Below are positions 52,669 through 62,127 of a DNA stretch of 64,000 bases, piece after piece. The notes under the pieces are model-generated. The model ran no database searches and was not told where the DNA came from. It saw only the letters and a program-made list of their open reading frames with translations. Source of the stretch: Chryseobacterium formosense (GTDB taxonomy: Bacteria; Bacteroidota; Bacteroidia; Flavobacteriales; Weeksellaceae); contig NZ_FPAP01000003.1 of assembly GCF_900116415.1 (NCBI RefSeq), positions 434,001 through 498,000 of the forward strand. The letters run 5' to 3'. A program made the position numbers and the translations under genes. The number at the start of each line of letters is the position of its first letter. Position 1 is the first letter of the stretch.

Positions 52669-55125
52669 ATGACCAAACTTTTATCTGCTCTGTTTTTATT
52701 GTCCACGCTCTTGTTTTTCGGGCAAACACAATTGAAAGTTTTAAGCAAATCAACCAAAGAACCGGTTCCCAATGCGGCGGTTTACTGCGATGATGAACTG
52801 CTTGGGAAAACCGATTACAGCGGGAATCTCAGTTTGAAAACAAAATGTAAAAAAGTAGAAATTCTTGCCAGTAATTTTGAAGATATTTCCGTAGATGTGA
52901 AAAAGAATATGGAAATCTCAATGATTCCGCTTTCTGAAAAAAGAAGCAATATCGACCGCGTGGTTATTCAGGATAAAAGTGATCCAAGAGCATTGAGGAT
53001 TCTGGATGAAGTGAATAAAAAAGCAAAAGAAAATTCTCCGAAGTCTTTAGATTCTTATCATTTCAAATCTTATTCTAAATTTTCTATCGATGTAGACAAA
53101 GATTCTGTCGATGTCTACAAAAACTTTTTAGCAATCAGAAAAGATTCGCTTTCAAAAGTTGATAAGAAAGATTTTATTCAGAAAGAAAAAGACAAAAAAG
53201 ATTCTCTTACCGCCGAAGATTTCATTGGGGCTACGGAAGAAAGTCAGATGTTTCTTTGGGAAAAAGCTACGGAATACAAATATTCTCAGAAGTTTGGTGA
53301 GAAAACCAATATCATCGACAATAGGATGTCCGGTTTCAAAAATCCGATCTATGAAGCTTTAGCCATTAACATTTCTAATTTGGATCGTGTTCCAAGACAG
53401 CTTAGACCGGAAAATAGAAAATTATTTAATTTTTATCTTTCTGATACTTTGCAGCTGGACGGAAGAAAAACTTTTGTTATTAAATTCAAGGAAATCACAG
53501 ACAAAAAGAAGCAAAATCCCCGAAAATTTAACGGAAAAATATATATCGATTCCGAAACTTATGCCTTGAAAAAATTTGAAAGCCAAAATAAGAAACAAAA
53601 CGAAGGCGACATTGTTTCTGTTTGGAAACCTGTTAATGGAAAATGGTTTTTAGACTATGAAGACATTAAAGTCAAAATGGGAAGCCAAAGTTTCAATACA
53701 TCAAAAAAAGACAGTATAAAACCCGGACAAACCGCAAAATACAACAGAAAAAAATTCGGAAATTATTTATATGTTAAAAACCGTTTTTTTGATTTTAACA
53801 TTAATGAAGAGCAAAAAGCGTCAGAGTTCAAAGGTTATTCTCTGGAAATGAAAAATTCTGACGGAAGTCTTCTCGATCAGTACAGAACCGACAGTCTAAC
53901 TGCAAGAGAAAGCGCAACCTACACCAAAATCGACAGTTTTGTACAAAAACATGACTTCGAGAAAAAACTAAGCTTTTTAACCCAATTAATGAGAGGAAAT
54001 CTGCGCTACAAAATGATTGATTTCGATATTACCAAACTTTTCAGCTACGATAAATACCAAGGTGTTCGTTTGGGAGCAGGTCTGAAGCTGAATGAGAGAT
54101 TCAGTAAAACATTTTCTCCGGATGGTTATTTCGGGTACGGATTTAAGGATCATACCTGGAAATACGGTCTAGGTTTAGATGTGAAATTATCAGATAAAAG
54201 AACTTCTGTTTTCAGGATAGATTATGTGGATGATGTTTTTGCTGCAGGAAGATTTAGCAACAATATGTGGGATATGATGACCAGAATTAATGATTTGAAT
54301 CTTGATATTCACAATGCCAATTTCTATAAAAACCAAAAATGGGGAGCATCTTATCTTTATGATATTTCGAATTCTTTAAGCATGAAATTGAGCTTAAATA
54401 AAGAAAAACAGTCTGCTGTTTTTGATTATCAGTACAAAAATTTAGGCAACAGCTTCGACAATACAAGTGCTACTTTATCTTTAAAGTTCGCTCCGAATGA
54501 TAAAAATATTATGACACCAACCGGAAAATATACTTACGAAAAGGCATTTCCACAGATATTTATGAATTTTGAAAAAGGATTTAACGCTTTAGGCGGCGAT
54601 TTGGATTATCACAGATTAGATGCATTGATCATTCATCAGTTTAGATCAAAATTAGGCTACACAAATATCAAATTGTTTGGAGGACTTTCTTCGGGAACAG
54701 CTCCGATCTGGAAAAACTTTGAAATCGCAGGTCATAGAGACGGAAGCCCGGATAAGTGGTATCAGAATATCAACACGCCATCCAATCTAGGATTTACAAC
54801 AATGCCTGCAGGAACTTTTTATGCGGATAAATTTGTTGGATTTAAAATTTCACAATATTTACCTTTCAGATTTAAAACTTTCGGATCAAGATATTCCAAT
54901 CTTGAGGTAGAATACCAATCTGCCATTGGGGATTTTAAAAACCGCAGCGATCATCAGTTCGATTTTCAGGTTCTGGATCATTATTATCAGGAAGTCGGAA
55001 TCATCTGGAACCGTTTTCTGGGAAGAAATTTCGGCGTAGGTTTTTCTTATAGATTAGGACATTATCAAACGTCTGAGTTTAAAGATAATTTTGGGATTAA
55101 GCTGAGATTTAATGTTTTGAATTAA
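52669..55125 (+). CDS. DUF5686-family outer-membrane protein, paralogue 1
   Basis: An 818-residue exported protein. Signal peptide 1-18. A carboxypeptidase-regulatory-like Ig domain (about 20-90: KSTKEPVPNAAVYCDDELLG) is followed by DRVVIQDKSDPRALRILDEV and the DUF5686 region, ending in a beta-barrel (last strand about GIKLRFNVLN). It resembles TonB-receptor-like outer-membrane proteins without a plug. A second copy follows at 56248 with the same order; DKSDPRAL and FYLSDT/FFLTDS segments match. Role unknown. Confidence 0.85.
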   Translation: MTKLLSALFLLSTLLFFGQTQLKVLSKSTKEPVPNAAVYCDDELLGKTDYSGNLSLKTKCKKVEILASNFEDISVDVKKNMEISMIPLSEKRSNIDRVVIQDKSDPRALRILDEVNKKAKENSPKSLDSYHFKSYSKFSIDVDKDSVDVYKNFLAIRKDSLSKVDKKDFIQKEKDKKDSLTAEDFIGATEESQMFLWEKATEYKYSQKFGEKTNIIDNRMSGFKNPIYEALAINISNLDRVPRQLRPENRKLFNFYLSDTLQLDGRKTFVIKFKEITDKKKQNPRKFNGKIYIDSETYALKKFESQNKKQNEGDIVSVWKPVNGKWFLDYEDIKVKMGSQSFNTSKKDSIKPGQTAKYNRKKFGNYLYVKNRFFDFNINEEQKASEFKGYSLEMKNSDGSLLDQYRTDSLTARESATYTKIDSFVQKHDFEKKLSFLTQLMRGNLRYKMIDFDITKLFSYDKYQGVRLGAGLKLNERFSKTFSPDGYFGYGFKDHTWKYGLGLDVKLSDKRTSVFRIDYVDDVFAAGRFSNNMWDMMTRINDLNLDIHNANFYKNQKWGASYLYDISNSLSMKLSLNKEKQSAVFDYQYKNLGNSFDNTSATLSLKFAPNDKNIMTPTGKYTYEKAFPQIFMNFEKGFNALGGDLDYHRLDALIIHQFRSKLGYTNIKLFGGLSSGTAPIWKNFEIAGHRDGSPDKWYQNINTPSNLGFTTMPAGTFYADKFVGFKISQYLPFRFKTFGSRYSNLEVEYQSAIGDFKNRSDHQFDFQVLDHYYQEVGIIWNRFLGRNFGVGFSYRLGHYQTSEFKDNFGIKLRFNVLN

Positions 55126-55174
55126 TCTTTATATGAATGTCCCTCTTTAAGCATAATACTAAAATCAGCAGTTA

Positions 55175-55265
55175 TTTTGTCATTGACTACGTCGAATCAT
55201 AGATTTCCGTAGGAATCTCTACACACTGAAAATAAATTAGTTTAGATTCCTCCGGAATGACAAAC
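55175..55265. repeat. Family A-type palindrome with insertion
   Basis: Left arm TTTTGTCATT is separated by about 21 bases from CCGTAGGAATCTC; right arm TTAGATTCCTCCGGAATGAC ends in AAACATG. Confidence 0.62.
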
Positions 55266-55316
55266 ATGCTGGTAAGAATAAATTATTAATAATAGAGAAT
55301 AATTACTAAAAGTTCA

Positions 55317-55345
55317 AACAGAAGTTGAATGGCTTCTGTTTTTTT
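55317..55345 (+). terminator. Rho-independent terminator
   Basis: AACAGAAG / CTTCTGTT then seven T; ends the first DUF5686 gene and lies before the lipoprotein start. Confidence 0.8.
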
Positions 55346-55370
55346 ACTATCTTTTCTAAAATATTATTAT

Positions 55371-56120
55371 ATGAAAAAATTACTCTTTGTTTTAATGGCT
55401 TCAATGCTGTTAATGGCATGTCAGACAAAAAAAGACAAGGTTCAGGATTTTGTGGATATGTACAACCGCTCATCGAACATGATCGCAAATAATAAAATCA
55501 AAGCAACCAAAGCTACGGCCGTTTCTCAGGATCAGATCGATATTTCGGTTGAAACAGATTACGAAAAAGGCGAAATGGAAAGCGATCTTGTAACCAGTGC
55601 ACTTCCAGACCTTATCGGACAGGCGATTAAAAGTGAAAAATTAGGAAAAGAACTTTTCGACAGCGGCGTGAAATTCAATATCAAAGTATATGGTAAAAAC
55701 GCACAGGTTCTTTTAGATAAAGCCATCGATAATAAAAATTTATCAAAAGATGTAGATTTTAAAGCCATTGCAAAAGGTGATAAGCCAAACAGTGACCAAC
55801 TGAACAGCATTCTTGAATCATTTAATAAAAATCTTCCGATTGAAGACCCTTCAACAGGGACAAAAATTACCAGCATCAAAGCTGATGCAGAAAATAATTT
55901 GGTTTATACCTGTGAAGTTCCTGATAGTTTTAAAACTGCTTTAGCAATTGAAGGAACAGAAAAAGCCATGAAAGAAGCAATGCTGCAGTCAGGGCAAATC
56001 AGACAGGTGTTTTCGCAAACTTCAGTTTTAGGAATTAATCATATTAAATATCTATACACCGATAAAAGCGGTAAAGTATTAAAAGAAATTACTATTACTA
56101 AAGAAGAAGCTAATTTATAA
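55371..56120 (+). CDS. Hypothetical lipoprotein
   Basis: A 249-residue lipoprotein: signal peptide ending LLMACQ (lipobox Cys 17). The ATG at 55371 is chosen because the ORF's upstream start lies inside the preceding terminator. Mature part is soluble and mixed alpha/beta with two halves (QDQIDISVETDYEKGEM, later DPSTGTKITSIKADAENN); no named domain. It lies between the two DUF5686 paralogues and may work with them, by position only. Confidence 0.75.
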   Translation: MKKLLFVLMASMLLMACQTKKDKVQDFVDMYNRSSNMIANNKIKATKATAVSQDQIDISVETDYEKGEMESDLVTSALPDLIGQAIKSEKLGKELFDSGVKFNIKVYGKNAQVLLDKAIDNKNLSKDVDFKAIAKGDKPNSDQLNSILESFNKNLPIEDPSTGTKITSIKADAENNLVYTCEVPDSFKTALAIEGTEKAMKEAMLQSGQIRQVFSQTSVLGINHIKYLYTDKSGKVLKEITITKEEANL

Positions 56121-56145
56121 ATTGTATTTTTCGCAGAAATTACAG

Positions 56146-56168
56146 TCCCGGAAATTCCGGGATTTTTT
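56146..56168 (+). terminator. Rho-independent terminator
   Basis: TCCCGGAA / TTCCGGGA with six T. Confidence 0.82.
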
Positions 56169-56223
56169 ATTTTATATTGAAGATAAGTTCATTCTAAAAC
56201 TTTCTCAACACAAGAAATAATAG

Positions 56224-56231
56224 TAATTTTG
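56224..56231 (+). promoter_or_regulatory. Bacteroidota -7 box
   Basis: TAATTTTG 16 bases before the second DUF5686 gene. Confidence 0.55.
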
Positions 56232-56247
56232 AACTGAGAATTTCTGT

Positions 56248-58653
56248 ATGAAAAGGAGTCTGGGTTTTATCTTTTTATGGGCATTTATTTTTGGTTTTTC
56301 ACAATCAAAAGTTTCTGTTTATAATGATGCAGACCACACTCCTGTAACGAATGCAATTGTTTCGTGTGACAATAAAATTTTAGGCAAAACCAATGCTGAA
56401 GGCTTTTTGGAATTCAAAACAAAATGCAGAAATATTCAGATTGAAGCTCCAGGTTTTTATAAAGAAAGCACTTTGGTTGAAGATCAGACGAAAGTGATGC
56501 TTACAAAAACTTCATCTCAAACCCATGCTATAGAAACGGTAATTCTTGAGGATAAAAGTGATCCACGAGCTTTGGAAATCCTCAGAAAAGTTGATAAACT
56601 TTTTAAAAGCAATTCCCCCGAAAGTCTTGATTCTTATGCTTATAAATCCTACGAAAAGGTTTCATTGGATATTGATCAGGATAGTATTACGGCATTTAAC
56701 AATGTTTTTACCAATAATTTAGGATTATTTAAAAAAAGTAAAAAAGAAGATTCTCTAAAAGATATTTCGGCCAAAAAGATTTTCGCCAACAGCAAGCTTT
56801 TTCTTTGGGAAAGAGCTCAGGAATTTTTGTATTCTAAAAAATACGGTGAAAAAATAAATATTCTCGACAACAGGATTTCCGGACTTAAACAACCCATCTA
56901 CGAAATGATTGCCTTGCAGAGTAACCGAAACAAAATTCCGAACCAAATCAAACAGGAAAATCGTGGTCTTTATCGTTTTTTTCTTACTGACAGCATTGAA
57001 GTTGACGGAAGACAGACGTATGTGATTCGTTTTCGTGAAGTGAACTACAAAAAACCGATGAAGAAAAGAAAATTCAGCGGAACCATTTATATCGACACCG
57101 AAACGTACGGAATTAAAAAAATCGAAAGCATCAGCAAAGAAAAAAACGAAGGAAACATAACCAGTACATGGATTTTTTTCAACAATAAATGGTTTTTATC
57201 CGAAGAAAACGTAAAACTTCGAATGAGTCGAATGATGATGGGTCAGGACAATGAAAATCCTGAAAAAGAGAAAGAAAAAAAGAGCAGTTTCGGGACGTAT
57301 GCTTATCTCTATTCAAAATATTTTAACTACACCTCTCCTATCGAAGAAAACCCTGATGATTTTAAAGGCTATTCTTTTTCTGTGAAAAACACTGACGGAA
57401 AAACGCTTCATTTCTACAGGACAGAACCTTTATCAGCAAGAGAAAGTCATACCTACAAAACCATTGACAGTCTGGGGAAAGTTTATAAAATTGACCGCAC
57501 AGCAAGGGTTTTAACCGGTTTGATCAATGGGCAGGTTCGTGTTGGAAATTTAGATTTTGATATTGGAGAAATCGTCAATTACAACCTGTATGAAGGTTTC
57601 AGATTTGGGCTCAAAGGAAAGCTCAATGAAAATTTTGATCCGTATTTTTCGCCCGATTATTATTTTGCCTACGGTTTGGGTGATGATAAATTCAAATATG
57701 GGATCGGGCTTGATATGAAAACGACCCTCGACAAAAATTCCTATTTCAGAATTGAGTATTATGATGATGTAAATTCTTCGGGAGAATTTTACCGCAGACT
57801 CTGGACGTTCAGAATGCGGATGATGAACTATGGAAATAATATCAACAACGACAAATATTACCGTTACAAAGGTGCTTCTTTGTCTTATTTAAATGATATT
57901 ACCAATGGTTTGACACTGGCTTTTGCGACCAGAAGAAATACCGAAGAAGCCCTATTTGATTACACTTTCCGTGGAAAACAGGGTGCTTTTGAAAATTTTA
58001 ATACTTTAGTTACCTTGAAATATTCGCCAAACTCAACCAACATCATGACACCACAGGGAAAATCGCTGATCGATCAGAAATATCCTGAACTTTATTTTAA
58101 TTACGAGCAAAGTGCAAGAGTTTTTGGTGGAGATTTTAATTATACCCGGTTTGATGCACTGTTTGTTCACAATTTCAAAACAAGACTGGGAACAACAGGA
58201 GTTCGTCTGTATGGTGGTGTTCTTTTAGGTGAAGCTCCGATCTGGAAAAATTTCACAACGAACGGTTTGGCTTCTCCCAGTCGCGATATTAATTTTAACC
58301 TAACCTCTTACCTCGGTTTTGCAACCCTAGAAGGGGGGAAATATTATAATGATAAATTTATTGCCTATTATTTTACCCACAAACTGCCTTTTTACTTCAA
58401 AAGCATTGGTCAGAATGTTACAAGTTTTGATTTTGTGCTTAGAGGAACGATTGGCGATATGAAACATCCCGAATATCATGATTTCAGGTTCAGAAAGCTG
58501 GATCATCTATATCAGGAAGTCGGTCTGGAGTGGAATAATTTCCTTTCATCTTATTTCAATCTTGGGTTGTTTTACAGAGTCGGATATTATACAACTACGA
58601 ATTTTAAACAGAATTTTGCGGTACAGTTTAAATTAAAACTTCTTGAATTTTAA
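56248..58653 (+). CDS. DUF5686-family outer-membrane protein, paralogue 2
   Basis: An 801-residue exported protein with the same plan as the gene at 52669: signal peptide 1-18, regulatory-like Ig domain (about 20-88), VILEDKSDPRALEILRKVDK, DUF5686 region and C-terminal barrel ending VQFKLKLLEF. The two differ mainly in the Lys-rich loop near 325-350. It has its own promoter, so the pair is a duplication with separate control, not an operon. Confidence 0.85.
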   Translation: MKRSLGFIFLWAFIFGFSQSKVSVYNDADHTPVTNAIVSCDNKILGKTNAEGFLEFKTKCRNIQIEAPGFYKESTLVEDQTKVMLTKTSSQTHAIETVILEDKSDPRALEILRKVDKLFKSNSPESLDSYAYKSYEKVSLDIDQDSITAFNNVFTNNLGLFKKSKKEDSLKDISAKKIFANSKLFLWERAQEFLYSKKYGEKINILDNRISGLKQPIYEMIALQSNRNKIPNQIKQENRGLYRFFLTDSIEVDGRQTYVIRFREVNYKKPMKKRKFSGTIYIDTETYGIKKIESISKEKNEGNITSTWIFFNNKWFLSEENVKLRMSRMMMGQDNENPEKEKEKKSSFGTYAYLYSKYFNYTSPIEENPDDFKGYSFSVKNTDGKTLHFYRTEPLSARESHTYKTIDSLGKVYKIDRTARVLTGLINGQVRVGNLDFDIGEIVNYNLYEGFRFGLKGKLNENFDPYFSPDYYFAYGLGDDKFKYGIGLDMKTTLDKNSYFRIEYYDDVNSSGEFYRRLWTFRMRMMNYGNNINNDKYYRYKGASLSYLNDITNGLTLAFATRRNTEEALFDYTFRGKQGAFENFNTLVTLKYSPNSTNIMTPQGKSLIDQKYPELYFNYEQSARVFGGDFNYTRFDALFVHNFKTRLGTTGVRLYGGVLLGEAPIWKNFTTNGLASPSRDINFNLTSYLGFATLEGGKYYNDKFIAYYFTHKLPFYFKSIGQNVTSFDFVLRGTIGDMKHPEYHDFRFRKLDHLYQEVGLEWNNFLSSYFNLGLFYRVGYYTTTNFKQNFAVQFKLKLLEF

Positions 58654-58693
58654 CATTAGTAATGAGCAATAAATAATAAGTAATTCTAAAGAA

Positions 58694-58930
58694 ATGAAAA
58701 AAATAGAAATAAAAGCAGAACAGTTTTTTGAATTATTAAAATTAAAAGACACATCAATGTGGTCGGTTTTCTCCCAAATGATTGATGGTGAAGAAAAAGA
58801 AATCATTTTTTTAGATAATGAAGAAAAGATTCTTTTCAATTACATTCTCCCTTCAAATGCTGAAAAACTTGAGGAAGACCGAAAAGAATTTTCAAAACAA
58901 TTTTCAGATAAACTGACGAACCTGAATTGA
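58694..58930 (+). CDS. Small hypothetical protein
   Basis: A 78-residue soluble protein, charged and helical at both ends (IKAEQFFELLKLK and AEKLEEDRKEFSKQFSDKL) with a central strand pair KEIIFLDNEEKILFNYIL. It follows the second DUF5686 gene by 40 bases and may share its transcript. Unrecognised. Confidence 0.6.
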   Translation: MKKIEIKAEQFFELLKLKDTSMWSVFSQMIDGEEKEIIFLDNEEKILFNYILPSNAEKLEEDRKEFSKQFSDKLTNLN

Positions 58931-58946
58931 GTTGGAGGGCTTGAGA

Positions 58947-58998
58947 GTTTGTGAGTTTTAGAGTAAATCTTCATCAAAATACTCTAAGACTCTCAAAC
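58947..58998. repeat. Inverted repeat after the small protein
   Basis: 19-base arms GTTTGTGAGTTTTAGAGTA and TACTCTAAGACTCTCAAAC with two mismatches; overlaps the folP stop. Similar GAGAGTTTGAGAG pieces occur at 31552 and 59830. Confidence 0.5.
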
Positions 58999-59874
58999 AC
59001 GACTACTTTCCCACTTCAAAATGCTTTTCTTCGCTTCTGCAACATCGTGAACTCTTAAAATTTTCGCACCTTGTTTCAAAACCTGTACATGTAATTTCTG
59101 AGTTTCTTCGTTAATCTCTAAAGCCGATTTTCCTAAAGGCTTATAAATAAAAGATTTTCTCGAAATTCCAATCAGCAAAGGAAATTTTCCGAACCCGAAA
59201 AACTGGGTCTCGTTAATCATTTTCATCTGATCTTCAACCGTTTTTCCGAATCCGAATCCAGGATCAAGAATAATATCTTTAACTCCTTTTTCTAATAGCT
59301 CTTTTGTTTTTTTTGTAAAATACTGATTGATCGTCAGTGTAATATCATTAAATTTAATTTTATCGTGCATCGTTCCGTATGAAGGATTGACGTGCATCAA
59401 AATATATGGAAGTCTCGTTTCAGCAACAACATCGAACATATTTTCATCAAATTGTCCGCCCGAAACATCATTGACCAGATCAATTCCTTCATTAAAGCCA
59501 AATTTTACCGTTTCTGCATAAAAAGTATCCAGCGAAATTAAAGCTTCGGGAAATTCCTTTTTAATTTCAGAAATCACCGTTCCTATTCTTCTGATTTCCT
59601 CATTACTGTTCAGAAATTCAGCATTCGGTCTTGTCGATTGCGGACCAATGTCAATAAATTCCGCTCCGTCTTTCAATAATTTTTCAGCATGTTTCAGCGC
59701 TGATTGTTCATTATTAAATTTTCCGCCATCAGAGAAAGAATCAGGAGTGATATTTAAAATTCCCATGATTTTTGGGTAGCTTAAATCAACCAATTTCCCG
59801 TTGCAGTTTATTGAGTGGGAGAATTTTAGAGTTTGAGAGTTTGAGTTTAATCCGGAGGAGTTATTTATGAACAT
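58993..59874 (-). CDS. folP: Dihydropteroate synthase
   Basis: A 293-residue folate enzyme that joins dihydropterin pyrophosphate to p-aminobenzoate; the sulfonamide target. Motifs: IMGILNITPDSFSDGGKF (about 36-53), EFIDIGPQSTRPNA (loop 2, with P-Q in place of the common G-E), NDVSGG, and ILDPGFGFGKTVEDQ, then GISRKSF and LRVHDVAEAKK at the end. TIM barrel of usual length with a 20-residue N-terminal extension. Divergent from the DUF1599 gene, a neighbourhood often conserved in Bacteroidota. Confidence 0.95.
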   Translation of the reverse strand: MFINNSSGLNSNSQTLKFSHSINCNGKLVDLSYPKIMGILNITPDSFSDGGKFNNEQSALKHAEKLLKDGAEFIDIGPQSTRPNAEFLNSNEEIRRIGTVISEIKKEFPEALISLDTFYAETVKFGFNEGIDLVNDVSGGQFDENMFDVVAETRLPYILMHVNPSYGTMHDKIKFNDITLTINQYFTKKTKELLEKGVKDIILDPGFGFGKTVEDQMKMINETQFFGFGKFPLLIGISRKSFIYKPLGKSALEINEETQKLHVQVLKQGAKILRVHDVAEAKKSILKWESSRV

Positions 59875-59983
59875 TTAAATCGGTCAAATTTTATTGCTGT
59901 AAAATTAATCAAAATACTTTTCAAAACACGTAAATTCTACAACTCTCAAACTTCAAATCCCACCTCAAAAACCTAAAAATTTG

Positions 59984-59991
59984 TATATTTG
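59984..59991 (+). promoter_or_regulatory. Bacteroidota -7 box
   Basis: TATATTTG 17 bases before the DUF1599 ATG. Confidence 0.62.
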
Positions 59992-60008
59992 AAAGATTAA
60001 GCAAATTT

Positions 60009-60563
60009 ATGTCAAAAACTTCAGAACAGTTCGGTAAAGTTATCAGTGAATGTCGTGATCTTTTCAGTAAAAAAATGCATGATTACGGTGCAGCATGGCG
60101 AGTTTTGCGACCAAGTTCGATTACCGATCAGATCTACATTAAAGTCAACAGAATCCGTACACTACAGATGACCGACGTTAAAATGATTGACGAAAGCGAA
60201 GAAGGAGAATTTATTGCTATCGTCAATTACTCAATTATCGGGCTGATTCAGCTGGAGAAAGGTCTTTCAAATGATTTTAATGAAAATCCTGAAGAAATTT
60301 TAAATCTTTACGACAAATATTCTGCTGAAGCTCAGGCTTTAATGGAAAAGAAAAATCATGATTACGGCGAAGCTTGGAGAGATATGAGAATTTCATCCAT
60401 CACCGATTTGATTTACCAAAAAGTACTGAGAACCAAACAGATTGAAGACAATCAGGGAAAAACATTAGTTTCCGAAGGTTTGGATGCCAATTATTTTGAC
60501 ATGCTGAATTATGCCGTTTTCTGTCTGATTAAATTTTCTGAACAAACACATCAACCAAAATAA
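60009..60563 (+). CDS. DUF1599 protein (duplicated MazG-like domain)
   Basis: A 184-residue protein with two halves of the same motif: CRDLFSKKMHDYGAAWRVLR...SSITDQIYIKVNRIR (about 15-55) and ALMEKKNHDYGEAWRDMR...SSITDLIYQKVLRTK (about 112-155). The HDYG.AWR motif is the DUF1599 signature; the all-helical fold and repeated layout suggest kinship with MazG/dUTPase-like nucleotide pyrophosphatases, an inference. First of a run with the DoxX-like gene 10 bases on. Confidence 0.88.
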   Translation: MSKTSEQFGKVISECRDLFSKKMHDYGAAWRVLRPSSITDQIYIKVNRIRTLQMTDVKMIDESEEGEFIAIVNYSIIGLIQLEKGLSNDFNENPEEILNLYDKYSAEAQALMEKKNHDYGEAWRDMRISSITDLIYQKVLRTKQIEDNQGKTLVSEGLDANYFDMLNYAVFCLIKFSEQTHQPK

Positions 60564-60573
60564 AAACAAAAGT

Positions 60574-61683
60574 ATGATCAAAGGTTTATTACGTATCATT
60601 ATTGCTATCATTTTCATCGCTTCAGGTTTTGTAAAAGCTGTGGACTTGGTAGGTTTTTCCTTTAAAATGGAAGAATATTTTTCACCTTCGGTTTTTAATA
60701 TGCCGTTTCTTGAAAAATTTGCCCTGCTATTTTCAATCATTGTGGTGGTGCTGGAATTGTTTCTTGGCTTTTTATTGTTATTAAAATTAAAACTGAAATT
60801 CACGCTTTCAGCATTGATTGCGCTGTGTGTTTTCTTCGGATTTTTAACTTTTTATTCGGCATATTTCAATGTTGTTACAGATTGCGGATGTTTCGGAGAT
60901 GCGATTAAATTTACACCTTGGGAAAGCTTCGTGAAAGACGTTGTTCTTTTGGTTGGTTTAATCATTCTTTTTGTTTTATACAGAAAAGAATTTAGCAAAA
61001 AAGATCCTTATGGAGAAAACAATAAGCCTGAAAACAATAAATTTAAATCAGTTGCTTTGGGAGTTTTCTGTGGAATCATGATTGTTATTATGTCGATGGG
61101 AATCATCAATGAGCCGATTATCGATTTTCGTGATTATAAAATCGGAACAGACTTAAAAGCAGAAAAAGCTAAAATCAATAAAAATCCTTCTGAATACAAA
61201 ACTTTTTATACTTTGAAAAATTCTAAAACAGGGGAAGTTTTAAAGGTAAATCAGGATGATTACGTCAATAAAACAGAGTATTGGGAAGAAGGTTCGCCAT
61301 GGAAAATTGAAGAAGGTAAAAATGAATCTGTTCTCGTAAAAGAAGGTTATAAATCTGAGATTGTAAAATTTAAAATCGAAGATCCGACCGGAGTTGACTT
61401 AACTGACGAAATCATCAATGCACCAAAAGCAGTAATTGTATTTGCTTATCATCCCAAAGATGTTTCGCCGGAATTACTGAAGAAAGTGGAAACTAAAGTA
61501 AATACTCAAAAAGGAGCTGTGATCTATGGAGTTTCTACCGAACAAAGCACTTTTAAAACCATTAAAAATGCAATGATGGACGGAACTGCCATTAAAACTA
61601 TTGCAAGAAGCAACCCGTTTGTTTTAACATTGGAAAAAGGAAAAATTGTTGACAAAAAGCCTGCAAAAAACTATGTTAACTAA
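60574..61683 (+). CDS. DoxX/MauE-like redox membrane protein (BT_3928 family)
   Basis: A 369-residue membrane protein. Four hydrophobic helices (about 5-25, 48-70, 75-95, 115-135) carry IFIASGFVKAVDLVGFSFKM and the motif TDCGCFGDAIK with two Cys, as in MauE/DoxX-like quinone- or thiol-redox proteins. After a fifth helix (about 155-175) comes a periplasmic-like domain of about 190 residues. It probably keeps disulfides or a thioredoxin-like partner in order. In operon with DUF1599. Confidence 0.85.
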   Translation: MIKGLLRIIIAIIFIASGFVKAVDLVGFSFKMEEYFSPSVFNMPFLEKFALLFSIIVVVLELFLGFLLLLKLKLKFTLSALIALCVFFGFLTFYSAYFNVVTDCGCFGDAIKFTPWESFVKDVVLLVGLIILFVLYRKEFSKKDPYGENNKPENNKFKSVALGVFCGIMIVIMSMGIINEPIIDFRDYKIGTDLKAEKAKINKNPSEYKTFYTLKNSKTGEVLKVNQDDYVNKTEYWEEGSPWKIEEGKNESVLVKEGYKSEIVKFKIEDPTGVDLTDEIINAPKAVIVFAYHPKDVSPELLKKVETKVNTQKGAVIYGVSTEQSTFKTIKNAMMDGTAIKTIARSNPFVLTLEKGKIVDKKPAKNYVN

Positions 61684-61753
61684 TTTTAGTTAATTGTGAA
61701 ATGGTGAATTGTCAATTTTAAATATTGAATCTGGAATTTTAAATCTAAAAAAA

Positions 61754-62104
61754 ATGCATAAATCAAATAAGCCTATTGCCGGGTATCACTTGTTAATGAT
61801 TCTTTCATCTGTTGACGGAGAATTTGCTCCCGAAGAAGGAATGTTGGTACAGCAATATCTTGCTGACGAATTTCCTTTTAAGATGAATTTGGATAATGAA
61901 TTGGAAACCATCGCATTGCTTCAGCCGGAAGAATGGAAAGATCATTTTGAATTCCATGCACGTTGTTTTTTAGACGATTCTACGGAAGATGAACGTGTAA
62001 AATTTGCTGAATTTGCAAAATCGCTTATCAAGGCAGATAACATTGTGACCGATGAAGAACATACATTTTATAAGCTTCTGAAGAATCTTTGGAATTTAAA
62101 TTAG
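61754..62104 (+). CDS. TerB-like protein
   Basis: A 116-residue helical protein with a TerB-like calcium-helix layout: LMILSSVDGEFAPEEGMLVQ near the start, KFAEFAKSLIKADNIVTDEEHTFY near the end. The two acidic pairs (DGEFAPEE and DNIVTDEE) are the TerB/DjlA-type hallmark. The upstream in-frame extension to 61709 lacks an ATG, so the ATG at 61754 is preferred. Role unknown; 24 bases before the peptidase. Confidence 0.78.
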   Translation: MHKSNKPIAGYHLLMILSSVDGEFAPEEGMLVQQYLADEFPFKMNLDNELETIALLQPEEWKDHFEFHARCFLDDSTEDERVKFAEFAKSLIKADNIVTDEEHTFYKLLKNLWNLN

Positions 62105-62127
62105 TACTAAAAAACCAAATATATAAA

